DNA of 14,395 bases from Rhodothermaceae bacterium (GCA_013003465.1 JABDIZ010000411.1:1-14395), one strand, 5' to 3'. Shown: positions 1 to 6,383, counted from the first letter of the stretch. A program made the numbers and translations. Notes: generated by a model from the letters alone, not told the origin.

Positions 1-1
1 T

Positions 2-433
2 CTGGGGTATGTGGAGGGCGAGCGCCTCCTCGAACCGTTCGACGCAGTGGGGTGGTTCGCCACGGGGGATCTAGGCGAGGTGGACACGGACGGATGGTTA
101 CACGTGACCGGACGGAAAGACAACCGATTCATCTCGGGCGGCGAGAATGTGCAGCCGGAAGCTATCGAGGCTGCACTCACCGCCCTGCCCGACGTTGCGC
201 AGGCCATCGTCGTGTCCGTGAGCGACGAGGAGTTCGGACAGCGACCCGTGGCCTTCGTTCAGATGGTTGACGACACGGCGCCGGATGCGGCGGCGCTACA
301 GGAGGCGCTGGCCGATACGCTGCCGCGGTTCATGTGGCCTGTCGCCATGTATCCGTGGCCCGCTCACCCGGACGGCATGAAGCCTGACCGGCGTGCGCTC
401 TGCGCCGAGGCCGAACGCCTGATACAGAAATAG
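2..433 (+). CDS. menE: o-succinylbenzoate-CoA ligase (MenE), C-terminal part
   Basis: This is the 3' end of an adenylate-forming acyl-CoA synthetase whose start lies left of the window; about 143 residues remain. The fragment carries the conserved GWFATGDLG segment (acidic residue for AMP ribose), the hinge motif GRKDN, then SGGENVQPEAIE, EFGQRPVAF and a late GMKPDRRAL whose Lys is the expected adenylation lysine. The run of GR-DN, SGGE-QPE, EFG-RPVA and RF--PV matches E. coli MenE closely, which favours o-succinylbenzoate-CoA ligase over other AMP-binding enzymes. By family knowledge MenE activates o-succinylbenzoate with ATP and CoA in menaquinone synthesis, in the cytoplasm. It ends in TAG and converges on the isomerase gene, whose stop is 48 bp away. 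A GTG at 11 opens the visible frame but is internal to the gene. The rest of any men operon would lie upstream. Confidence 0.88.
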   Translation: MGYVEGERLLEPFDAVGWFATGDLGEVDTDGWLHVTGRKDNRFISGGENVQPEAIEAALTALPDVAQAIVVSVSDEEFGQRPVAFVQMVDDTAPDAAALQEALADTLPRFMWPVAMYPWPAHPDGMKPDRRALCAEAERLIQK

Positions 434-456
434 GGGCGTCCCTTCCGGAACGCCCC
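433..456. terminator. Possible shared terminator hairpin between convergent genes
   Basis: GGGGCGT (433-439) and ACGCCCC (450-456) form a perfect 7-bp stem with a 10-nt loop. It starts on the menE stop codon and sits between two convergent 3' ends. There is no T-tract on either side, so intrinsic termination is only plausible. Confidence 0.4.
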
Positions 457-480
457 CATGCTGCGATAGCCAGTGAGCGG

Positions 481-2556
481 CTAGAGTAGCGTGTCGCGGA
501 AGTCTTCGATCTCCGCCTCATCGCGCAGGCTCTGGAGCCACATCTGTAGCACCTGCTGGCGCTTGCGGTCGAGCAGTTGCTGGCGGATGGTCTGCCGTGC
601 CTCGTCCGTAAGGTTCGCGAGGTCGCCGCCATCGAAGCTGGTGGGGCGGGCCACAAACGCGGCACTGGCCCCCTCTATCACGCCCGACTGCTCGCCTACG
701 TCGAGCCCGAAGAGGGTGCCGACGACCGCCGGCTCGCGGCCGACGCCGAGGATAATCGGGTTGGGCAGCGCCAAGTTGCTCGCAGTCTCCACCGTGGTGC
801 CAAGCTGGGAGGCCAGCGCATTCAGGTCGCTTGTGCTGCTGAGGGCCTCACGGAGGCGCTCGAGCTGGACCGCTTTCTTTTTCTCCACCATCACACGGGG
901 CTCGAGTTGCTCGCGCACCTCATCGAACGGACGGACGCCCTCGGGCGTGATGCCGGTGAGGTGGAAGACAGCGAAGTGCGTCCCTGCATCGAACGGCTCA
1001 GAGATCTCCCCCTCGTCCGCGCGGCGGATCCAGCGCAACGCGTCGCGGCCTACCTGAAGGCCGGGGATGGCTTGCTGCTCGGCCTGAACGGTGGCCTGTT
1101 GGACGCGATAGCCCCGTCGCCGTGCCTCGTCAGCAAAGCTGCCCTCCTCAGCCTCGGCGTAGTACTGGAGGTCCTCTCCCTCTTCAATCAGGCGCATATC
1201 GTCGCTCTGAAGCGGGACCGAGAGGCGAACGATCTCCGCCTCCTGTGTCGCGCGGCTCTCCACGCGGATGAGGTGATAGCCGAAGCTCGTTTCCACCGGC
1301 CCGACGATGGTGCCTACCGGCGCGGCGAAGGCGGCCTCTTCGAACGGCTGCACCATGCGGCCCGCGCCGAACCAGCCGAGATCGCCGCCCTGATTCTTGT
1401 TGCTCTCATCGGTAGAATACTGGAGCGCGGCCTGCTCAAAGCCAATCTCGCCTTGCTCGAGCCGCGTCTTGAGCGTCTCGGCCGTAGCCCGGTTCTCAAG
1501 GGGAAGGAGAATATGGCGTGCCCGCACGGATGGGTTCTCCGCAGGCTGGACGCCCAGGATCTCCACCAGGTAACCCGCGTCGCCCGCCAGAACGGGTCCG
1601 GCGATGCGGCCCACCGTGAGATCGCTGTAAACCGCGTCGGCCAGTTCGGGCAGCATGTCTCCTGCCGCGACGAAGGCTGCTTCCGCGTCGCCGTAGGCGT
1701 TGGCGCTGACAAAGGCCGAGGGGTCCTCGGCGGCCTCCAGCTGGGGCTTCAGGCGAGCCAACTCCTGACGCACGCGGGCCGAGTCTTCCGGACTCGGGAC
1801 TTTCTCGAAGCCTACGTACTCGATGGCGTAGGTGGCCGGGCGCTCGAAGTCCTCGCGGTGGTCGTCGTAGAAGCGGCGCAGGTCCCGGTCCGTCACCTCC
1901 ACCTCATCCTCAGGCACGTCGGCGTAGCGGAGCGCGATGTATTCGGCGTTGGCGAGCGTGTTGCGGCGCAGGTACTCAGCCTCGACCTCGCCCTCAGAGA
2001 CGCGGGCCGTGGCCTGGATCAGAGCGTCGAGCTTGGCTTGGCGGCGGCTCAGGCGCACCTGGTCCTCGATCAGAATGAGTTGCTCGCGCACGGCCGGGTC
2101 CTGGCCCGCGGCGGCCACGAAATCGCCGAGGCGAGCCTGGTCCACACCGCCCTGGCCGTCGCCGAAGAGCTGGCGGATGAACGGATCGGGATTGTCACCG
2201 GTAATGGCGGCCTCGACCTCGGCATCCGAGACACCGACGCCAAGGCGATCCATCTCTTCCTCACGCAGGCGGTTGTCGATGAGCGCGTTGTAGACCTCAT
2301 CCTCAATGCGAGCCCGGATGGCGGGTGTGATCTCGACGCCCTGCTGCTGGTAGAGGTCGGTCCGCTGCTGCACGGCGGCTTGGTACTGCTCGTACAGAAC
2401 GGCCTCGCCATTGACGCGGGCAATGTCGCGCCCAGCCCCCAGGCCGATGCTTTCGAAGGCTCCGGAATCTTGGAGCACCCACAGCCCGCCAAAGGCGAAC
2501 ACCAGCACCCAGAGCACGGATGCGGTGTTCTCCCGCATTTTGTTCATGACACCCAT
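481..2556 (-). CDS. PpiD/SurA-like membrane-anchored peptidyl-prolyl cis-trans isomerase
   Basis: The 691-residue protein begins with a short charged N-terminus and one membrane helix (about residues 11-28, TASVLWVLVFAFGGLWVL). A SurA/PpiD-type chaperone N-domain follows (about 45-240). A parvulin (PPIC-type rotamase) domain lies at about 344-437, from VRARHILLPL through GGDLGWFGAGRM and FEEAAFAAPVGTIVGPVET to GYHLIRVESR. The last 250 residues resemble a second, degenerate PpiD-type region. By family this is a periplasmic folding factor held in the inner membrane that helps outer-membrane and exported proteins fold. Length and order match PpiD (about 620-700 residues). The ATG at 2556 has GAGG 5 nt upstream; an in-frame ATG at 2547 is an alternative. 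The stop is TAG. It is a single gene, separated from the upstream sigma factor by 340 bp containing a terminator-like hairpin. Confidence 0.9.
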   Translation of the reverse strand: MGVMNKMRENTASVLWVLVFAFGGLWVLQDSGAFESIGLGAGRDIARVNGEAVLYEQYQAAVQQRTDLYQQQGVEITPAIRARIEDEVYNALIDNRLREEEMDRLGVGVSDAEVEAAITGDNPDPFIRQLFGDGQGGVDQARLGDFVAAAGQDPAVREQLILIEDQVRLSRRQAKLDALIQATARVSEGEVEAEYLRRNTLANAEYIALRYADVPEDEVEVTDRDLRRFYDDHREDFERPATYAIEYVGFEKVPSPEDSARVRQELARLKPQLEAAEDPSAFVSANAYGDAEAAFVAAGDMLPELADAVYSDLTVGRIAGPVLAGDAGYLVEILGVQPAENPSVRARHILLPLENRATAETLKTRLEQGEIGFEQAALQYSTDESNKNQGGDLGWFGAGRMVQPFEEAAFAAPVGTIVGPVETSFGYHLIRVESRATQEAEIVRLSVPLQSDDMRLIEEGEDLQYYAEAEEGSFADEARRRGYRVQQATVQAEQQAIPGLQVGRDALRWIRRADEGEISEPFDAGTHFAVFHLTGITPEGVRPFDEVREQLEPRVMVEKKKAVQLERLREALSSTSDLNALASQLGTTVETASNLALPNPIILGVGREPAVVGTLFGLDVGEQSGVIEGASAAFVARPTSFDGGDLANLTDEARQTIRQQLLDRKRQQVLQMWLQSLRDEAEIEDFRDTLL

Positions 2557-2653
2557 AACAACCTCAGCCGAACGTCAGTCTTGTAGTAGAGGGGAGACAA
2601 ACGCGCCAGCAAGGAGTCTTCGCCTGTGCATCCAAGCGGGGCCGACGCGAAAA

Positions 2654-2679
2654 AGCTAGCGCCCGGCAGGGTGCTAGCT
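2654..2679. repeat. AGCTAGC ... GCTAGCT inverted repeat in isomerase leader
   Basis: AGCTAGC (2654-2660) and GCTAGCT (2673-2679) are perfect 7-bp inverted repeats around a 12-nt GC-rich spacer. Each arm contains the self-palindrome GCTAGC, so they are also direct repeats. The dyad sits just downstream of the proposed minus-strand promoter, about 100 bp before the isomerase start. It could be an operator or a 5' mRNA hairpin; no regulator is identified. Confidence 0.45.
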
Positions 2680-2686
2680 CAGGGCT

Positions 2687-2723
2687 GTAAATATAGCAAG
2701 GCTGCGCCCCGACCTCCGGGTAA
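2687..2723 (-). promoter_or_regulatory. Possible Bacteroidota-type promoter for the isomerase gene
   Basis: On the minus strand TATATTTA (2695-2688) matches the Bacteroidota -7 element TAnnTTTG at all but the last base. The only upstream candidate for the -33 element is a weak ATTAC near 2719-2723, so support is one-sided. Confidence 0.28.
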
Positions 2724-2811
2724 TTTTTTAGGGAGTTGTGGGGATGGCCCCCGGCCTGGGGCACTTGCACCTAAGCCCAGGCCGACTCATTTGGCTCGTT
2801 GCCCAACAGAA

Positions 2812-2846
2812 ACGCCCGGGCGGGCGAAAAGCCGCGTCCCGGGCGT
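2812..2846 (-). terminator. Terminator-like hairpin after the sigma factor gene
   Basis: ACGCCCGGG (2812-2820) and CCCGGGCGT (2838-2846) form a perfect 9-bp stem. On the minus strand the stem is followed by TTTCTGTT. It begins about 50 nt past the sigma factor stop, as expected for an intrinsic terminator of that operon. Confidence 0.55.
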
Positions 2847-2896
2847 CGTTTCCCTCTCTCCCTGAGGAACTCGGTGCCGTCTCCGGCAATGGTGAA

Positions 2897-3715
2897 TCAA
2901 GCAGCGGTGCGCGAGAGCTCCAGTTGTTCGCGCAGCGTACGAAGGAGTTTGGAGAGGATCTGCGAGATCCGCGCCTCGGTCAGGTTCATCTCCTCGGCGA
3001 TCTCGCGGAGCGTCTGGTTCTCGAAGTAGTAGAGCGCGATGATGCGGCGCTCGCGGTCGGGGAAGCGCTCAATGAGCGTCTGCACGTGCTCGAAAAGCGA
3101 CTGTCGTTCGAAGGCTTCCAGCGCGGCTTCAGGATCGGGGTGGGGGATCGTGTCGAGCGGTGAGACCCGGTGCTCGGAGCTGTCGCTCTCGTGGAGCGAG
3201 AGGGTGAAGCGCTGCTGCGCGTCGGTGCGGAGGCGGTCGTAGTCCGAGAGCGAGATGCCGAGGTGGGTGGCGACCTGTGCGGCGCGCGGCTCGGCGCCCA
3301 TCTCCTGCTGCAACTCATCGGCAGCGCGAAGCGCTTCGGCCACCCGGCGGCGGCGGTCCCTGCTGAGCGTGTCGATGGTGCGGAGGAAGTCGACCAGGGC
3401 GCCGCGGATGCGGCCGTAAGCGAACGAGGCGAACGAGGTGCCGCGGTTGGGGTCGTAGCTCCGGAGGGCCTGGAGCATGCCGAGCATGCCGGCGTTTTCA
3501 AGGTCGCGGTAGGTCGCGAGCGGATGATCGGGGAGGCTGATGCGGCGCACCATCGAGCGCACCAGCGGCAGGGCTGCTACGGCCACCGCGCGGCCGTATT
3601 CAGGAGTCTGCTTCTGTGCGTAGCGTTCGGCGGCGTGCTGTAGATTTGAGTTCATGGGGTCGGGGGCCGCGTGAGAGAATGAGGAGAGGGCGGCGGCGGA
3701 ACGAGCGTCAGGCAT
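2897..3715 (-). CDS. FliA/WhiG-class (sigma-28 family) RNA polymerase sigma factor
   Basis: The 272-residue form contains sigma region 2 (about 47-117, including DLENAGMLGMLQALRSYDPN and FASFAYGRIRGALVDFLR, the -10-recognition part), region 3 (about 121-175) and region 4 (about 205-265), where LREIAEEMNLTEARISQI is the helix-turn-helix for the -35 element. There is no region 1.1 or large non-conserved insert, so this is a group-3 factor of the motility/sporulation/stress type rather than RpoD. It should redirect core polymerase to a specific regulon; the regulon cannot be read here, and no flagellar gene is in the window. The ATG at 3715 overlaps the stop of the upstream 71-residue membrane protein by 8 nt, suggesting coupling. 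The ATG at 3655 (MNSNLQ, residue 21) is nearer where family homology begins and is a real alternative. The stop is TGA. Confidence 0.88.
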   Translation of the reverse strand: MPDARSAAALSSFSHAAPDPMNSNLQHAAERYAQKQTPEYGRAVAVAALPLVRSMVRRISLPDHPLATYRDLENAGMLGMLQALRSYDPNRGTSFASFAYGRIRGALVDFLRTIDTLSRDRRRRVAEALRAADELQQEMGAEPRAAQVATHLGISLSDYDRLRTDAQQRFTLSLHESDSSEHRVSPLDTIPHPDPEAALEAFERQSLFEHVQTLIERFPDRERRIIALYYFENQTLREIAEEMNLTEARISQILSKLLRTLREQLELSRTAA

Positions 3716-3923
3716 CAGCGCCAGGAGCCGGGTGGGTGAGGAACGCGAGCTCGTCTTCGATCAACGCGAGGATGCGCGGACCATGCAGCACGCTCCACAC
3801 CAGCGCCGTTCCCGTCGCCGTAACGACGAAGACCTCGGCCACGGAGGCAAAGGCGGGCAGGCGGCTCAGCAGGGCGACGAGGCCTGCACAGGCGAGGAGG
3901 CGAAGGGTCCAGAGGGAGCGCAT
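3708..3923 (-). CDS. Small two-helix membrane protein, coupled to the sigma factor gene
   Basis: The 71-residue protein has two hydrophobic stretches (about residues 4-22 and 27-48) and a short C-terminal tail rich in acidic residues, Pro and Ala (from about HGPRILALIEDELAF on). I do not recognise a family. Evidence that it is a gene: third codon positions are about 80% G/C, like its neighbours; the ATG at 3923 is the first start after an in-frame TGA 18 nt upstream; and its stop overlaps the sigma factor ATG (ATGCCTGA). No Shine-Dalgarno site is visible. The arrangement suggests co-transcription and translational coupling. A role as a membrane regulator of the sigma factor is a guess from context only. 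Confidence 0.6.
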   Translation of the reverse strand: MRSLWTLRLLACAGLVALLSRLPAFASVAEVFVVTATGTALVWSVLHGPRILALIEDELAFLTHPAPGADA

Positions 3924-4253
3924 GACAAGGCGGGAGCGTCAGAGACGGCGGCTCCTCCGACAAGCATGGTGCCAGTTCTTAAATCGGCCTCGCCCTCCCG
4001 AGGCGTCGTTCCGCCCTCGTGCCTCGTTTTGAGACGCTGAGGATTAAATGAGGGGCCAAACCGTCGCGTCCATGCGCCGCATCGCCAACCTGATAAAAAT
4101 CTGCGGCGGGGGAGAACGCGTGTCGTCCTGGGGGGGCAAAGACTTAATCACCCCGGGGTCCTTGGTAAAGATTCGTAACCCCGGGGGTAGAATCGGCGGT
4201 GCAGGGCGACACCCGCGCCCCCGTATTTAAGCTCAGGATGAGACGCCGTCGTC
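3924..4253. other. 330-bp intergenic region upstream of the sigma operon
   Basis: No gene is supported. The region should hold the promoter of the small membrane protein/sigma operon, read leftward, and the 3' end of the kynureninase-like gene. It contains a hairpin at that gene's stop (4239-4256), two tandem repeats with CCCCGGGG cores (4135-4188) and a G7 run (4130-4136). I could not place a convincing -33/-7 pair. Confidence 0.55.
4135..4188. repeat. Tandem imperfect 25-bp repeats with palindromic CCCCGGGG cores
   Basis: Unit 1 (4135-4159) is GGCAAAGA, 7 nt, then ACCCCGGGGT. Unit 2 (4164-4188) is GGTAAAGA, 6 nt, then ACCCCGGGGGT. The GG(C/T)AAAGA blocks are 29 bp apart and the palindrome centres 28 bp apart, close to three helical turns. 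This looks like a pair of protein-binding sites. They lie about 210-265 bp upstream of the first gene of the sigma operon. Confidence 0.5.
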
Positions 4254-4256
4254 TCA
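4239..4256 (-). terminator. Hairpin overlapping the stop codon of the kynureninase-like gene
   Basis: TGAGACG (4239-4245) and CGTCTCA (4250-4256) form a perfect 7-bp stem with a 4-nt loop. On the minus strand the stem begins with the TGA stop itself. No strong T-tract follows, so termination is plausible but not certain. Confidence 0.4.
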
Positions 4257-5492
4257 GGTTACTGGTCCGGCCGATGCCGGGGCGACCACGTGCTGATGGG
4301 CGTTTGTCTTCAGTCCGTCTTCGAGCACGGCGAAGGTCCGCTCAATGTCGGCGGTGGTGTTCCAGACGAAGGGCGCCAGCCGCAGCACGCGGTTCTGCCG
4401 GCTGTCGGTGAACACGCCCTGCGTCTTGAGCCATTCGCAGAGCGCCGCCGCGTCCTTGACGGCCAGAATCACCATCGCACCCCGCCGCTCCGCTTCGCGC
4501 GGCGATTGCAGCGTCAGCCCGGCCGCTTCGGCCTGTTCGATGGCGAGTGCCGTCTTGGCAAGCGAGTCGGTGCGGACGTTCTCCAGTCCGGCATCCAGCA
4601 GAAGGCGTAGGCCCTCCACGGCGTGGTAGAGCGAGGCGATGGCCGTCGTCCCGGCGAGGAAGCGGCGGCGCACGTCAGGATGCGGCTGCGGCTGTTTCTG
4701 AAAGCCAAACGGGTCGGCGTCGGCGAACCAGCCGCTCAGGCGGGGCGTGAGCGTGAGCCCGTCGCGGACGTAGAGGTAGCTGTTGCCCGTCGAGCCGCAG
4801 GCTTCCTTGAGCAGCCCGCCCACGTACACGTCGGCGCCGAGGGCCTCCACGTCTACCGCGACGGAGCCGGTGGCGTGGTAGCCGTCGATGCAGAAGAGGG
4901 CGTCGTGCCGGTGCGCTTTCTCGGCCACCGCATGCAGGGCCGCGTCGGGCAGCTTCTCGCCCGTCGTGAAGCCGACGTGGCTGAGAAACACCCATGCCGT
5001 GCGATCCGAGATCGCGTCGAGGACGGCGTCTACATGCACGAAACCGTCGGCGCCGAGCGGGAGGGGGCGCGGACGCAGGCCCTGCATCGCCGCCCATTGA
5101 TAGACGGAGTGCTGCACCGACGGGAAGGCTCCCTCGCTGAAGACGATCTCGTTGCGCCCGGCGGTGAACGGCTCGGGGGCCGAGAGGAGGCACTGCACGG
5201 TCCAGTGCACATTGGGCTGCATGATGCACGTCCCGGCGGGCGCGCCGAGCAGCGGCGCAATGAACGCGTCGCCGAGGGTTTCGGGCAGAGTCCACCAGCC
5301 GACCACCTCGCCGGAGCCAGGGCGCCAGTGGTTGGGCACTTCGTTCCAGGCGTCCACACCGCGCTCACGCCAGTCCTCCACGAAGCGCTCCATCATCGCG
5401 GGCACGGTCTTCGGCATCAGCCCGTGCGTGAAGGCGCGCAACTCGACGGCTGGGGCGTCGGGGACGAAGAAGTGGTCGCGGAGGTCGAGCAT
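4254..5492 (-). CDS. Kynureninase-like PLP-dependent enzyme (aminotransferase class V fold)
   Basis: The 412-residue protein has fold-type I PLP features. CIDGYHATGSVAVDV carries the Asp that pairs with the pyridine nitrogen (D203). GADVYVGGLLKEACGSTG carries the likely Schiff-base lysine (K229). GWFADADPFGF, RRFLAGTTAIASLYHAVEG and a C-terminal RLAPFVWNT segment follow the order seen in kynureninase-type members of class V. Kynureninase cleaves kynurenine to anthranilate and alanine. Other members are desulfurases, lyases or aminotransferases, and the substrate is not clear here because no other tryptophan-catabolism gene is nearby. I chose the ATG at 5492 (MLDLRDHF); the 71 upstream in-frame codons are Arg/Ser-rich, cross the preceding operon's terminator and overlap rpmA. 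No Shine-Dalgarno site is seen. It lies downstream of rplU-rpmA but behind a strong terminator, so it is probably transcribed separately. Confidence 0.8.
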   Translation of the reverse strand: MLDLRDHFFVPDAPAVELRAFTHGLMPKTVPAMMERFVEDWRERGVDAWNEVPNHWRPGSGEVVGWWTLPETLGDAFIAPLLGAPAGTCIMQPNVHWTVQCLLSAPEPFTAGRNEIVFSEGAFPSVQHSVYQWAAMQGLRPRPLPLGADGFVHVDAVLDAISDRTAWVFLSHVGFTTGEKLPDAALHAVAEKAHRHDALFCIDGYHATGSVAVDVEALGADVYVGGLLKEACGSTGNSYLYVRDGLTLTPRLSGWFADADPFGFQKQPQPHPDVRRRFLAGTTAIASLYHAVEGLRLLLDAGLENVRTDSLAKTALAIEQAEAAGLTLQSPREAERRGAMVILAVKDAAALCEWLKTQGVFTDSRQNRVLRLAPFVWNTTADIERTFAVLEDGLKTNAHQHVVAPASAGPVT

Positions 5493-5535
5493 CGCAGTGG
5501 GGATGGGTGAAGGCTGCAGCAGGATACACCCCCCA

Positions 5536-5571
5536 ACGCAAAACGGGCTCCCACCCATCGGTAGGAACCCG
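5536..5571 (-). terminator. Rho-independent terminator of the rplU-rpmA operon
   Basis: On the minus strand CGGGTTCC (5571-5564) pairs with GGAGCCCG (5551-5544), with one G-U wobble and a 12-nt loop, and is followed by TTTTGCGTT. It starts 21 nt after the rpmA stop. This is the best terminator in the window. Confidence 0.7.
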
Positions 5572-5592
5572 CCAATCCGGAGTGCGGAGCGT

Positions 5593-5853
5593 TTAAGCTT
5601 CAGCAGCGTCCACGTGGACGAACTTGCGCCCGCCGCGACCGGTCGAGAACCGGACACGGCCCGCCGCCTTGGCGAAGAGCGTGTCGTCGTTGCCGCGCCC
5701 GACATTGGTGCCGGGGTGGAACTTGGTGCCGCGCTGGCGGACGATGATCGAGCCGGCGGAGATCGGCGAGCCGCCGGAGATCTTCACGCCGAGCATGTTG
5801 GGGTTGGAGTCGCGCCCGTTCTTGGACGAGCCTACGCCTTTTTTATGAGCCAT
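5593..5853 (-). CDS. rpmA: 50S ribosomal protein bL27
   Basis: The 86-residue protein matches bL27 along its whole length: MAHKKGVGSSKNGRDSNPN, then LGVKISGG, SIIVRQRGTKFHPGTNVG, and DDTLFAKAAGRVRF. The N-terminus starts directly with AHKKG and lacks the cleaved extension seen in Firmicutes. bL27 sits near the peptidyl-transferase centre, where its N-terminal tail contacts tRNA. It lies 32 nt downstream of rplU in the conserved rplU-rpmA order. The spacer just before its ATG contains tandem GAGTCTGG copies (as read on the plus strand) instead of a Shine-Dalgarno site. Confidence 0.97.
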   Translation of the reverse strand: MAHKKGVGSSKNGRDSNPNMLGVKISGGSPISAGSIIVRQRGTKFHPGTNVGRGNDDTLFAKAAGRVRFSTGRGGRKFVHVDAAEA

Positions 5854-5873
5854 GAGTCTGGGAGTCTGGAGTC
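5854..5873. repeat. Tandem GAGTCTGG repeat in the rplU-rpmA spacer
   Basis: Two perfect tandem 8-bp copies of GAGTCTGG occupy 5854-5869 and a partial third copy (AGTC) follows. They abut the rpmA start codon, where a ribosome-binding site would normally lie on the minus strand. Confidence 0.5.
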
Positions 5874-5885
5874 CGTACGAGCGAG

Positions 5886-6260
5886 TTACTCAGCCGATTC
5901 GGTGGCCGGTTCGGCCTCAGCCTTCTTCTTCGACGACTTCTTCGTGCCGCCGGTAGCGAGGTCGGTAATGGCGATGCGCGTGTAAGGCTGGCGGTGGCCG
6001 TTCTTGACGCGGTAGCCCTTGCGGCGCTTCTTCTTGAAGACGATGATCTTGTCGCCCTTGACGTGGTCGAGCACGTCGAGCGTGACCGAGGCGCCGTCCA
6101 CGACGGGTGCGCCGACCTGCGTGCTGCCGTTGCCCCCCACGAGGAGGACGCGGTCTACGGTGACGGAGTCGCCGATGGCGGCGTCGAGGCGGGGGACGTA
6201 CAGCGTCTGGTCCTTCTGGACCTTGAACTGCTTCCCGCCGATTTCTACGATGGCGTACAT
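5886..6260 (-). CDS. rplU: 50S ribosomal protein bL21
   Basis: The 124-residue protein begins MYAIVEIGGKQFKVQKDQTL, the standard bL21 start, and contains VDRVLLVGG, GAPVVDGASV, DHVKGDKIIVFKKKRRKGYR and NGHRQPYTRIAI. bL21 is an early-assembling 23S rRNA-binding protein of the large subunit. It is about 20 residues longer than typical bL21 because of a Lys- then Glu/Ala-rich C-terminal tail, a low-complexity extension. I chose the ATG at 6260 because homology starts exactly there; the 24 upstream in-frame codons have none. The first gene of the rplU-rpmA operon, it has a possible Bacteroidota-type promoter at 6352-6383 and a structured leader (6279-6325). Confidence 0.96.
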   Translation of the reverse strand: MYAIVEIGGKQFKVQKDQTLYVPRLDAAIGDSVTVDRVLLVGGNGSTQVGAPVVDGASVTLDVLDHVKGDKIIVFKKKRRKGYRVKNGHRQPYTRIAITDLATGGTKKSSKKKAEAEPATESAE

Positions 6261-6278
6261 AGCGTGCGAGCTTGGGGC

Positions 6279-6325
6279 CCTCCGCACGGGCGAATCACGA
6301 AAAGGAGGTGACGGGCCTGCGGAGG
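6279..6325 (-). promoter_or_regulatory. Candidate structured leader of the rplU-rpmA mRNA
   Basis: On the minus strand CCTCCGCA (6325-6318) pairs perfectly with TGCGGAGG (6286-6279), enclosing 31 nt. Inside, TCAC (6311-6308) can pair with GTGA (6298-6295) around a CTCCTTTTC loop. The segment TCACCTCCTTT (6311-6301) equals the anti-Shine-Dalgarno tail of 16S rRNA. The only GGAGG in the leader is in the outer stem, 18 nt before the start codon. This may be an autoregulatory ribosomal-protein leader; no known family is assigned. Confidence 0.4.
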
Positions 6326-6351
6326 AGCGCATCTGAGGGATTCGGAGCCCA

Positions 6352-6383
6352 TTAAACTACGGACCGGGCGCGGCGTAGCCAAT
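6352..6383 (-). promoter_or_regulatory. Possible promoter of the rplU-rpmA operon
   Basis: On the minus strand ATTGG (6383-6379), a 19-nt spacer and TAGTTTAA (6359-6352) resemble the Bacteroidota -33/-7 pair (TTG, about 19-20 nt, TAnnTTTG). The -7 box is imperfect in its last two bases. Transcription would start near 6345, giving a leader of about 85 nt. Confidence 0.4.

Larger units (their letters stand above)
2557..2896. other. 340-bp intergenic region: sigma gene terminator and isomerase promoter/leader
   Basis: No convincing gene is present. In minus-strand order it holds a T-followed hairpin (2812-2846), a second 9-bp perfect inverted repeat (2752-2760 with 2776-2784, loop 15 nt) lacking a T-tract, an A/T run at 2721-2729, a possible -7 element (2688-2695), and an AGCTAGC/GCTAGCT dyad (2654-2679) in what would be the leader of the isomerase gene. 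Confidence 0.6.

Noticed and set aside
577..2586. Plus-strand open frame of 669 codons opposite the isomerase gene
   Set aside because: It is antisense to a clear PpiD/SurA-like gene. Its translation has no recognisable domain, and long antisense frames are expected in GC-rich DNA.
2752..2784. 9-bp inverted repeat as a second terminator
   Set aside because: There is no T-tract on either strand and a better hairpin lies closer to the sigma gene stop. It is recorded only as intergenic content.
3715..3963. Minus-strand 82-codon frame overlapping the small membrane protein
   Set aside because: It is the alternative frame of the same segment, Pro/Arg-rich and without membrane helices. The 71-codon frame has better composition and coupling.
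4048..4230. Plus-strand 60-codon frame in the gap upstream of the sigma operon
   Set aside because: It has no ribosome-binding site, no domain and weak codon bias, and it runs through the tandem repeats; regulatory DNA is more likely.
4623..5510. Plus-strand open frame of 295 codons opposite the kynureninase-like gene
   Set aside because: It is antisense to a gene with PLP motifs, and its composition is typical of a shadow frame.
6300..6357. Strong Shine-Dalgarno-like AAAAGGAGGTGA on the plus strand with a 12-codon CTG-started frame
   Set aside because: No ATG/GTG start follows and the frame ends almost at once. The sequence is better explained as the minus-strand rplU leader.
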